From positions 1 through 6,426 of the forward strand of contig JAEZXP010000091.1 in the NCBI GenBank assembly GCA_023419655.1: a stretch of 6,426 nucleotides of DNA. The letters are read 5' to 3'. Source of the stretch: Bacillota bacterium (GTDB lineage Bacteria; Bacillota; Clostridia; Lachnospirales; Lachnospiraceae). Within the stretch, counting starts at the first letter, position 1. Every line of letters starts with the position of its first letter. The position numbers and the translations under genes are program-made. The notes beneath the pieces are model-generated. The model did not search any database. It saw nothing but the letters and a program-made list of their open reading frames with translations, and was not told where the DNA came from. Below are positions 1 through 5,279 of the stretch, piece by piece.

Positions 1-243
1 GAGCTTCGTAAATATGTGAATATTGGTATGCATGACAGCTCGTCCAATCATGTATTCCTTGCGAATGGACAGGGTGAAAAGCATTTTGAGGTTTCCGGCA
101 AGGTGGGATATCCTTATTTCGGACAGCTTATTTTGGATTGCATCAACAGGACAGAAAATGCGATGACCCAGGAGCATGCATTTAAGGCAGCAGAGCTGAG
201 CGTTAAGGCACAGATGCAGGCCACTGTTTTGACAAACGCTTAG
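1..243 (+). CDS. Gfo/Idh/MocA family oxidoreductase, C-terminal 80 residues (5' truncated by window edge)
   Basis: The reading frame is open from base 1 to a TAG at 241-243, so this is the tail of a gene that begins left of the window; the GTG at 16 is an internal codon, not a start. The visible part resembles the C-terminal end of Gfo/Idh/MocA NAD(P)-dependent oxidoreductases: a beta-strand region (residues 14-38 of the fragment) followed by a helix with the family-typical AMTQEHAFKAAELSVKAQ at about 54-71. This part of the fold belongs to the alpha/beta domain that shapes the substrate pocket and dimer interface; the Rossmann domain and catalytic residues are outside the window. Its stop lies 63 bases before the next gene of the same family and strand, which suggests one operon. 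The family call rests on the C-terminal pattern and context alone; the substrate is unknown. Confidence 0.72.
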   Translation, partial: ELRKYVNIGMHDSSSNHVFLANGQGEKHFEVSGKVGYPYFGQLILDCINRTENAMTQEHAFKAAELSVKAQMQATVLTNA

Positions 244-306
244 AACGTGGTTTATTGCTTGTCGGATTGTTCCTCGAATAAAATAAAAATAGAAAGGAAG
301 TAGATT

Positions 307-1470
307 ATGTTAAATGTAGCGATAGTGGGAACAGGTAATATTGCCCCATTACACGTCAATGGTTTGCTGGAATTTCCTGACCGTTGTAAAATTGTTGCAC
401 TCTGCGACATCTATCCGGAGAAAGCGGAGGCAATGAAGAGTAAATATAATTTGGATTGTGAGGTCTTTGATGATCATGAGAAGATGCTGGCCTCCGGTCT
501 TAAAATTGATATTGTACATGTATGTACACCGCCCTATGTCCATGCCGAGATAGCAATCAACGCTATGAATGCAGGGAAAAATGTCGTGGTGGAAAAGCCG
601 ATGGCTACCTGTCTGGCAGAATGTGATGCCATGATGGAAGCAGAGAAGAAAAACAATGTGGTGATGTCCTGTATTGCACAGAACCGCTTTAGAAATTCCA
701 TATACAAATTAAAGAAAACCTCGGATAGCGGACTTGCAGGAAAAATCCGTTGTGCCCATGTGAATTCTTATTGGTGGCGCGGCCACAGCTATTATGATTT
801 GTGGTGGCGCGGACTATGGGAGAAGGAGGGCGGCGGCCCTACTCTTAATCATGCCGTACATCATATCGATATGGTCAATTGGATAGAAGGTGCTCTTCCG
901 GAAGAAGTAACGGCTATGCTGGCAAATGTTATGCATGATAATTCCGAGGTAGAGGATTTATCAATCGCTGTTCTTCGATATAAGGACGGCAGTCTTGCAC
1001 AGGTTACCAGCTCTGTTGTACATCACGGAGAGGAGCAGGGTATTGAACTGCAATGTGCGGATGCCAAGATAGCAGCTCCATGGGATGTTAAGGCTGAATT
1101 ATCAAGACCGAACGGTTTTCCGGTAGGAGGCGGCAATAAGGAGCTTATTGATAAGATAGAAGAATTCTATAAGGCGGTTCCGGAGCTTGTACATGAAGGA
1201 CATACAGGACAGATAGAGGATGTGCTTCATGCTCTTGAGAATGGAAAAAGACCGCTTATAACCGGTATTGACGGCCGTATGACAATCGAGCTGATTACAG
1301 CTATTTATAAGGCAGGATGCAAAAAAGAGGTTGTTACGCTTCCTTTATCTAAGGAAGATGATTTCTATACCTTCGAAGGCCTTATGAAGAACGCAGTCCG
1401 TTTTTATGAGAAATCTTCCGCAGTTGAGAATCTGCCTTCCGACAATATCACGGTAGGAAATTACAAATAA
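307..1470 (+). CDS. Gfo/Idh/MocA family NAD(P)-dependent oxidoreductase (387 aa)
   Basis: This is a complete cytoplasmic oxidoreductase expected to oxidise or reduce a hydroxyl/keto group on a sugar, polyol or glycoside with NAD(P). The N-terminal Rossmann domain shows the dinucleotide loop GTGNIA at 8-13, an acidic residue at the end of the second strand (D34), a CTPPYVH segment at 73-79, and the family motif EKP at 96-98, whose lysine is the catalytic/nicotinamide-contacting residue in characterised members. The C-terminal domain carries GGGPTLNHAVHHID at 175-188, matching the family GGG..L......H..D motif with H185 and D188. Asn181 takes the place of the frequent Asp. Residues 156-171 are very tryptophan-rich, with WWRG occurring twice. 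The start is supported by an AGAAAGGAAG-type ribosome binding site just upstream. Length is normal for the family (about 330-430). It lies 63 bp after a relative and 71 bp before another, consistent with a sugar-catabolic operon. The substrate cannot be read from the sequence. Confidence 0.93.
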   Translation: MLNVAIVGTGNIAPLHVNGLLEFPDRCKIVALCDIYPEKAEAMKSKYNLDCEVFDDHEKMLASGLKIDIVHVCTPPYVHAEIAINAMNAGKNVVVEKPMATCLAECDAMMEAEKKNNVVMSCIAQNRFRNSIYKLKKTSDSGLAGKIRCAHVNSYWWRGHSYYDLWWRGLWEKEGGGPTLNHAVHHIDMVNWIEGALPEEVTAMLANVMHDNSEVEDLSIAVLRYKDGSLAQVTSSVVHHGEEQGIELQCADAKIAAPWDVKAELSRPNGFPVGGGNKELIDKIEEFYKAVPELVHEGHTGQIEDVLHALENGKRPLITGIDGRMTIELITAIYKAGCKKEVVTLPLSKEDDFYTFEGLMKNAVRFYEKSSAVENLPSDNITVGNYK

Positions 1471-1481
1471 ACTCAATGAAT

Positions 1482-1521
1482 ATGGGTTGCTGTAAAATTT
1501 ATATTTTGCAGTAACCCCCAT
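1482..1521 (+). terminator. Intercistronic hairpin, possible attenuator or mRNA processing/stability element
   Basis: A strong inverted repeat lies between the two complete oxidoreductase genes. The 5' arm is ATGGGTTGCTGTAAAAT (1482-1498), the loop is TTAT (1499-1502) and the 3' arm is ATTTTGCAGTAACCCCCAT (1503-1521). All 17 bases of the 5' arm can pair in plus-strand RNA, with two G-U wobbles and a 2-nt bulge in the C-run. The stem starts 11 bases after the upstream stop and ends about 10 bases before the AAGGAG site of the next gene. The bases that follow (TTTGATTATA) are a poor U-tract, so partial termination, mRNA end protection or decoupling of the two cistrons is likelier than full termination. 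Its core resembles the hairpin after the next gene. Confidence 0.7.
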
Positions 1522-1541
1522 TTGATTATACAAGGAGTCCC

Positions 1542-2720
1542 ATGAAAAAAGTAAGAATCGGAATAATAGGAATCGGAAATATGGGCAGTGCCCATGCTCT
1601 TAATATATATCAGGGTAAGGTGGATAATCTCGAGCTTACGGCTGTATGTGACAGTAAGGGGGATAGACTGGATTGGGCAAAGCAGACATTGGGCCCGGAG
1701 GTATCCTTCTATACGGACTATCATTTGCTGATAGAAAGCGGGCTGGTAGATGCCATATTAATCGCAACACCCCATAGCCTCCATCCGGTGATTGCCATGG
1801 ATGGATTTGCAGCAGGGCTGCACGTCTTGACGGAAAAGCCGGCAGGTATCAGTGCAATGCATGCAAGACAGATGAATGAAGCGGCAGAAAAAACAGATAA
1901 GATATTCGGTATTATGTATAACCAGAGAACGAACCCCTTGTTTGCCAGACTTAAGAGGATGGTAGAGGACGGAGAGCTTGGTGAAATGAAGCGGTTTGTC
2001 TGGATAGTCAGTAACTGGTACCGGACACAGGCGTATTATGACTCGGGCTCATGGAGGGCAACCTGGAATGGTGAGGGCGGCGGCGTGCTGCTGAACCAGT
2101 GTCCCCATAATCTGGATATATGGCAGTGGATTGCCGGGATGCCGGTTAAGATTCGGGCCTTTTGCAAATACGGCCATTATCATAATATAACCGTAGAGGA
2201 TGATGTGACGATTCTTGCCGAGTATCCGAATAATGCAACGGCAGTATTCGTGACCTCGACCGGTGAATGTCCGGGAACCAACAGGCTGGAATACGCAGGA
2301 ACCAGGGGAAAGGCAGTAATAGAGGACGGCATATTAAAGCTTTACCGGCTGGATACGGATGAAAGAGACATCTGCTTTAATTCAAAGGACGGCTTCCCGA
2401 AGGTAGATGTGCATTATGAGGAATTCATTCAGGAGGAACCGGAGACAGGACATATCGGAATACTCCAGAACTTTACAAATGCCATATTACACGGGGAGGC
2501 TTTACTGGCACCGGGGCAAGAGGGTATCCATGGATTAACCATCAGCAATGGAGCCTATCTGTCGGATTGGACGGATTGCTGGGTGGACATACCCATCGAT
2601 GAAGAACTATTTGACCGGATGTTAAAGGAAAAACAATCAAAGGAAGGCAGCATCCAAAAGAAGGATTCGTCAGAAGATTTAAAAGGTGAATACAGTGAAC
2701 GGTGGAAGGTAAGATGGTAG
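1542..2720 (+). CDS. Gfo/Idh/MocA family NAD(P)-dependent oxidoreductase (392 aa)
   Basis: This is a second complete family member, probably a cytoplasmic dehydrogenase/reductase acting on a sugar or sugar derivative. The Rossmann loop GIGNMG is at 10-15 and D37 lies at the end of the second strand, a position where acidic residues usually favour NAD. ATPHSLH is at 75-81 and the catalytic EKP is at 98-100. NQR follows at 127-129, and GGGVLLNQCPHNLD at 179-192 holds the conserved H189 and D192. The start is fixed by AAGGAG, six bases before ATG. It is paralogous to the upstream gene rather than a recent duplicate: aligned regions share YYD, WR, EGGG, LN, H..D and W but differ elsewhere. The last 30 or so residues are charged and low in complexity (rich in K, S, E), probably a disordered tail beyond the folded domain. 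A strong hairpin follows the stop. The exact substrate is unknown; NAD-versus-NADP preference is inference. Confidence 0.94.
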   Translation: MKKVRIGIIGIGNMGSAHALNIYQGKVDNLELTAVCDSKGDRLDWAKQTLGPEVSFYTDYHLLIESGLVDAILIATPHSLHPVIAMDGFAAGLHVLTEKPAGISAMHARQMNEAAEKTDKIFGIMYNQRTNPLFARLKRMVEDGELGEMKRFVWIVSNWYRTQAYYDSGSWRATWNGEGGGVLLNQCPHNLDIWQWIAGMPVKIRAFCKYGHYHNITVEDDVTILAEYPNNATAVFVTSTGECPGTNRLEYAGTRGKAVIEDGILKLYRLDTDERDICFNSKDGFPKVDVHYEEFIQEEPETGHIGILQNFTNAILHGEALLAPGQEGIHGLTISNGAYLSDWTDCWVDIPIDEELFDRMLKEKQSKEGSIQKKDSSEDLKGEYSERWKVRW

Positions 2721-2775
2721 GAACAGATAAGGCGTACTGCAAATAAACAGAAGCATACGGATGCAGATAAAATCA

Positions 2776-2866
2776 TAAAAAATAAGAGGCTGTTGTAAAG
2801 TAGCACAAGGTACACCGAATGAAATTCATACACTGTGTACCATTTTGCAATAGCCGCTTATTTTTA
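2776..2866 (+). terminator. Long hairpin after the oxidoreductase operon, probable terminator and repeat-family member
   Basis: An extended inverted repeat lies 55 bases after the oxidoreductase stop. AAAAATAAG (2778-2786) pairs with CTTATTTTT (2857-2865), GGCTGTTGTAAA (2788-2799) pairs with TTTGCAATAGCC (2844-2855) using two G-U wobbles in plus-strand RNA, and GGTACAC (2809-2815) pairs with GTGTACC (2835-2841) nearer the loop. Between the last two stems there is an asymmetric internal loop. The A-rich start and T-rich end resemble a bidirectional intrinsic terminator, closing the plus-strand operon. The stem core matches that of the hairpin at 1482-1521, so both may belong to one dispersed palindromic repeat family. 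No transposase or target-site duplication was seen. Confidence 0.72.
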
Positions 2867-2877
2867 TGGACAGTATA

Positions 2878-2903
2878 GGTTGAAAAGAAAAACGTTTTCA
2901 ACC
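2878..2903. terminator. Hairpin in the convergent intergenic region
   Basis: GGTTGAAAA (2878-2886) and TTTTCAACC (2895-2903) form a perfect 9-bp stem with an 8-nt loop. On the minus strand the loop contains a T-run but no clear U-tract follows the stem. It lies between two convergent genes and probably backs up the neighbouring terminators; its role is inferred from position only. Confidence 0.4.
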
Positions 2904-2904
2904 G

Positions 2905-2931
2905 GCAAAAAGCACAGGGGGTGCTTTTCGC
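2905..2931 (-). terminator. Probable intrinsic terminator of ytaF
   Basis: The arms GCAAAAAGCAC (2905-2915) and GTGCTTTTCGC (2921-2931) enclose a 5-nt loop. Read on the minus strand the stem is complete with one G-U wobble, whereas on the plus strand that pair becomes an A-C mismatch, so minus-strand RNA folds better. The 3' arm on the minus strand ends in TTTTTGC, giving a short U-tract within the stem. It lies about 50 bases downstream of the ytaF stop, the right side for terminating that gene. Confidence 0.55.
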
Positions 2932-2981
2932 TCAGTATTTATATACCGCTGAAGCGGCAGATGGAGAGTAAGATGATAAAT

Positions 2982-3614
2982 TTACGAACTAATAATTCTC
3001 AGAATTAAAAGGACGAACATCACAGCAACCGAAATCAGCTGAAGATAGTCGGTATTAAGGTTTCTAAACCTTATAATACGATTCCCGATGATTTCGCCAA
3101 GATAAAGAGAAATAAGCTGAAACAGTCCGACAAAAATGGGCGTTAAAAGATTGACGGAGCCGATAAGGGAATATCCGATTCCAACACTGATAGAGTCAAT
3201 TGAAAGTGCCAATCCTAAAAAAATTGCTTCAATAGGACTGATTGAGTGTGAGTTATCCATATCACTTAATAAAGGATTTCTGATAATCTGAAATGTTAAT
3301 CCCAATGATTTCATAGAAAAATTCAATATTGTTTTGGGCTCTTCATCCTTTTTCTTATTTAGTAACACTTGAATTAACATCCATATGCAGATGAGCAGCA
3401 TCAAAATGATACCAATGATTTTTGCAGCATAGGGACTGAAAAGTGTGGATACCTTTTCTCCTAAAAACACTGCACTGCCGAAAAATATAATGGAGATGAA
3501 TGCAATAACTAATTTTGAAAGGAAAGGGATTCGTGTTGATTTTAAAGCATGTGCCATTGAAACAGCAAAGGCATCTAAACTCAATGATATTGATAATAAT
3601 ATTAAAAATAGCAT
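2982..3614 (-). CDS. ytaF: Sporulation membrane protein YtaF (MntP/YtaF family, DUF204-like)
   Basis: This is a 210-residue integral membrane protein with about six predicted helices (near 1-20, 33-53, 64-85, 127-148, 156-176 and 190-208). It has the two-repeat architecture of the MntP/YtaF group: SLDAFAVS at 12-19 is echoed by SIDSISVG at 138-145, each with one membrane aspartate (D14, D140). The segment between the halves, NPLLSDMDNSHSISPIEA at 113-130, resembles YtaF proteins of spore formers rather than the manganese exporter MntP. The MntP branch exports Mn2+; YtaF was named from sporulation genes and its transport role is not established. The start is supported by AAAGGA about seven bases upstream on the minus strand. 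It lies 80 bp downstream of the MATE gene on the same strand, with a possible promoter of its own. By eye its codons are more AT-rich than those of the oxidoreductase genes. Confidence 0.85.
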   Translation of the reverse strand: MLFLILLSISLSLDAFAVSMAHALKSTRIPFLSKLVIAFISIIFFGSAVFLGEKVSTLFSPYAAKIIGIILMLLICIWMLIQVLLNKKKDEEPKTILNFSMKSLGLTFQIIRNPLLSDMDNSHSISPIEAIFLGLALSIDSISVGIGYSLIGSVNLLTPIFVGLFQLISLYLGEIIGNRIIRFRNLNTDYLQLISVAVMFVLLILRIISS

Positions 3615-3644
3615 AGGTTAATCCTTTAAAAAGGGTCTTAATTC

Positions 3645-3673
3645 ATCATATGCAGCAGTTTATTGTAAGTGAA
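3645..3673 (-). promoter_or_regulatory. Candidate sigma-A promoter for ytaF
   Basis: On the minus strand, TTCACT (3668-3673) and TATGAT (3645-3650) are separated by 17 nt, with a leader of roughly 25 nt to the ytaF ATG. The -10 matches five of six consensus bases and the -35 four of six. It would allow ytaF expression apart from the upstream MATE gene. An inverted repeat overlaps the -35 and spacer. Confidence 0.4.
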
Positions 3674-3682
3674 AACTGCCGC
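3652..3682. repeat. Inverted repeat between the MATE gene and ytaF; hairpin or operator
   Basis: GCAGCAGTTT (3652-3661) and AAACTGCCGC (3673-3682) form 10-bp arms around 11 nt, with one non-Watson-Crick position that becomes a G-U pair on the minus strand. It begins 12 bases past the MATE stop, so it could end MATE transcription, but on the minus strand no U-tract follows it. The T-rich flank is on the wrong side for that. Because it covers the candidate ytaF -35 region, an operator role is also possible. Confidence 0.45.
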
Positions 3683-3694
3683 TTTTGTTATTTT

Positions 3695-5068
3695 TTATCT
3701 TGTCACGTTCTTTAGCCATTTCATTGATTTATAACGCTTTGTCGTGATTGGCAGCTTTATGATTTCATCGCTCATTAATAGTACATATACAACAGGCAGC
3801 GGAAGCTTAAATACAAATGCAGCCAAAAATCCCAGGAGGATGGAGCAGCCCCACAGGGTGGCCGTATCCAGGATTAAGCCGAACTTTGTGTCTCCGCCGG
3901 AGCGAAATACTCCGACTACCAGGGTAGCATTATAAGACTGACCGATAACAAAGTAAGACATGACAAACATCATGAATTTTAAATGAGCCTCGGCGTCTTT
4001 ACTTAAGGACAGATAGGAGCTGGTAATATAGGAAGCTCCAAGGACCACGAAAGCCCCGATGATACCAAGTATTACGGATAACCGCACAAACCGTTTGGCA
4101 TACAGCTTGGCTTTTTCATATTTTTCTTCACCAATGGCCTTACCGATAAGTATGGCGGTAGCATTGGATATACCGAAGGATACGACTAAGGCCAGTTGTC
4201 TTGTTATCTGGGTTACAGAATTGGCGGCTACCACAGATTTGCCAAGATGGCCGATAATAGCGGCACTGGCAGAGGTACCGGAGCCCCACACCAATTCGTT
4301 TAGCATAACCGGAACCGTATAGGTAAGAAAGTCTTTTACTAACCACCTATCCCATACAAATAAATCCTTTACACGAAATCGCGTAATCTGATTATAGAAT
4401 TTATCATAGATGAACACGATAAGAAGCTCTGTCGCCCTGGCAATTAACGTGGCGATAGCAGCACCCTTTATCCCCATTGGATGAAATCCCAGTTTTCCAA
4501 AGATAAGGATATAGTTTAATATAATATTTACCATCAGTGATATCAGATATACAACCGTTGAGATTATTACCCGTTCTACGCTGCGCATAATATTCAGATA
4601 GACAGAGGTTATTGCCGTTAATATATAAGAAAATGCAATAATCCGAAGGTATATGATTCCCTGCTCAATAACATCCGTTTCTTTCGTGAATACACGCATA
4701 AGCTGTGTTGGAAAAAGCAGTGCGGCTGCGGTAAAGATGACGGAAACAATAAAAGCAATACTCATCGCCATCCCAAATATCTTCTCAATCGTACGGGTAT
4801 CCTGTTTGCCCCAGTACTGGGCAGTCAATACCGATGCACCGGAGGTCAGTCCATAGAAGAACAGGGACATGATAAATTGTACCTGACCTGCCAGAGAGGA
4901 GGCTGAAAGGGAGGTTTCTCCAACCTTTCCAAGCATAATAACGTCTGCACTGGAGACGCCTACATTAATCAAATTCTGTAATGCCATGGGAATTACAAGG
5001 GCGAATACTAATTTATAAAACTCATGCTTCTCATGAGAATTTTCTAACCGGTTCTGTTTAATGGGCAT
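3695..5068 (-). CDS. MATE family efflux transporter (457 aa)
   Basis: This is a complete inner-membrane antiporter expected to expel organic cations, drugs or metabolites in exchange for Na+ or H+. About twelve hydrophobic segments span the protein, split into the two six-helix halves of the family. Recognisable marks are IPMALQNLINVGVSSADVIMLGK (26-48), TAQYWGKQD (82-90) after helix 2, the stretch N181 to T207 around NYILIFG and MGIKGAAIAT, the second-half entry P253, and FRSGGDTKF (388-396). Length is normal for MATE (about 440-480). The closest flavour is the clostridial branch with a basic C-terminal end (KRYKSMKWLKN, 444-454). The start has a GGAG site six bases upstream and a plausible promoter further up. 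It is transcribed divergently from a diguanylate cyclase gene. Substrate and coupling ion cannot be read from the sequence. Confidence 0.93.
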   Translation of the reverse strand: MPIKQNRLENSHEKHEFYKLVFALVIPMALQNLINVGVSSADVIMLGKVGETSLSASSLAGQVQFIMSLFFYGLTSGASVLTAQYWGKQDTRTIEKIFGMAMSIAFIVSVIFTAAALLFPTQLMRVFTKETDVIEQGIIYLRIIAFSYILTAITSVYLNIMRSVERVIISTVVYLISLMVNIILNYILIFGKLGFHPMGIKGAAIATLIARATELLIVFIYDKFYNQITRFRVKDLFVWDRWLVKDFLTYTVPVMLNELVWGSGTSASAAIIGHLGKSVVAANSVTQITRQLALVVSFGISNATAILIGKAIGEEKYEKAKLYAKRFVRLSVILGIIGAFVVLGASYITSSYLSLSKDAEAHLKFMMFVMSYFVIGQSYNATLVVGVFRSGGDTKFGLILDTATLWGCSILLGFLAAFVFKLPLPVVYVLLMSDEIIKLPITTKRYKSMKWLKNVTR

Positions 5069-5106
5069 ATTTTTCTCCGTTCAAGTTGATAAAATAAACT
5101 TATGAC

Positions 5107-5135
5107 AAAATATCATGAAAGACGGGGAAAGTCAA
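5107..5135 (-). promoter_or_regulatory. Probable sigma-A promoter of the MATE gene
   Basis: On the minus strand, TTGACT (5130-5135) and TATTTT (5107-5112) are spaced by 17 nt and lie about 40-65 bases ahead of the MATE start. The -35 matches five of six consensus bases; the -10 is weaker at four of six. The position and the absence of competing boxes make this the best candidate. Confidence 0.6.
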
Positions 5136-5151
5136 TGGAATAAATTCGTTT

Positions 5152-5161
5152 ATACATGTAT
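5152..5161. promoter_or_regulatory. Perfect 10-bp palindrome between the divergent promoters
   Basis: ATACATGTAT reads the same on both strands and sits between the -35 boxes of the leftward and rightward promoters, where an activator or repressor could reach both. AT-rich DNA produces such palindromes by chance, so an operator role is only a possibility. Confidence 0.25.
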
Positions 5162-5183
5162 TTTTGTCAGAAAATAAACACAT

Positions 5184-5212
5184 TTGACATATATTAGCGT
5201 GTAATTTATAAT
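5184..5212 (+). promoter_or_regulatory. Consensus sigma-A promoter of the PAS-GGDEF gene
   Basis: TTGACA (5184-5189) and TATAAT (5207-5212) are both exact consensus and separated by exactly 17 nt. Transcription should begin near 5219, giving a leader of about 60 nt before the ATG at 5280. No riboswitch-like fold was recognised in this short leader. Confidence 0.85.
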
Positions 5213-5279
5213 AATATTAATATAATAACAACAACACATTATTTTCTGAGCCATTTGATGTATCTTACAGGGAGAACAT

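Larger units (their letters stand above)
2721..2981. other. Non-coding region between convergent genes
   Basis: This stretch separates the plus-strand oxidoreductase operon from minus-strand ytaF. It holds three hairpins and no credible gene. The only start with a plausible ribosome binding site, at 2714, gives a ten-codon frame that overlaps the end of the oxidoreductase gene. Confidence 0.7.

Noticed and set aside
255..284. Possible promoter TTGCTT, 18 nt, TAAAAT before the first complete oxidoreductase gene
   Set aside because: The -35 matches only three of six consensus bases, and the short gap between same-family genes is better explained by operon read-through.
2714..2746. Ten-codon frame with a GGAAGG ribosome binding site
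   Set aside because: Too short and without recognisable content to call a gene; kept only as a possible scar.
2776..2866. Small insertion sequence or MITE
   Set aside because: The palindrome resembles some IS ends, but no target duplication or transposase is visible, and a terminator explains the position.
2946..2957. CCGCT/AGCGG mini-palindrome near the end of ytaF
   Set aside because: The stem is only four or five pairs with no U-tract; likely chance.
4059..4322. Plus-strand open frames opposite the MATE gene
   Set aside because: They mirror a conserved transporter coding sequence and show no family motifs of their own.
5213..5279. Riboswitch in the leader of the diguanylate cyclase gene
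   Set aside because: The leader is only about 60 nt and shows no GEMM-type or other recognisable conserved core.
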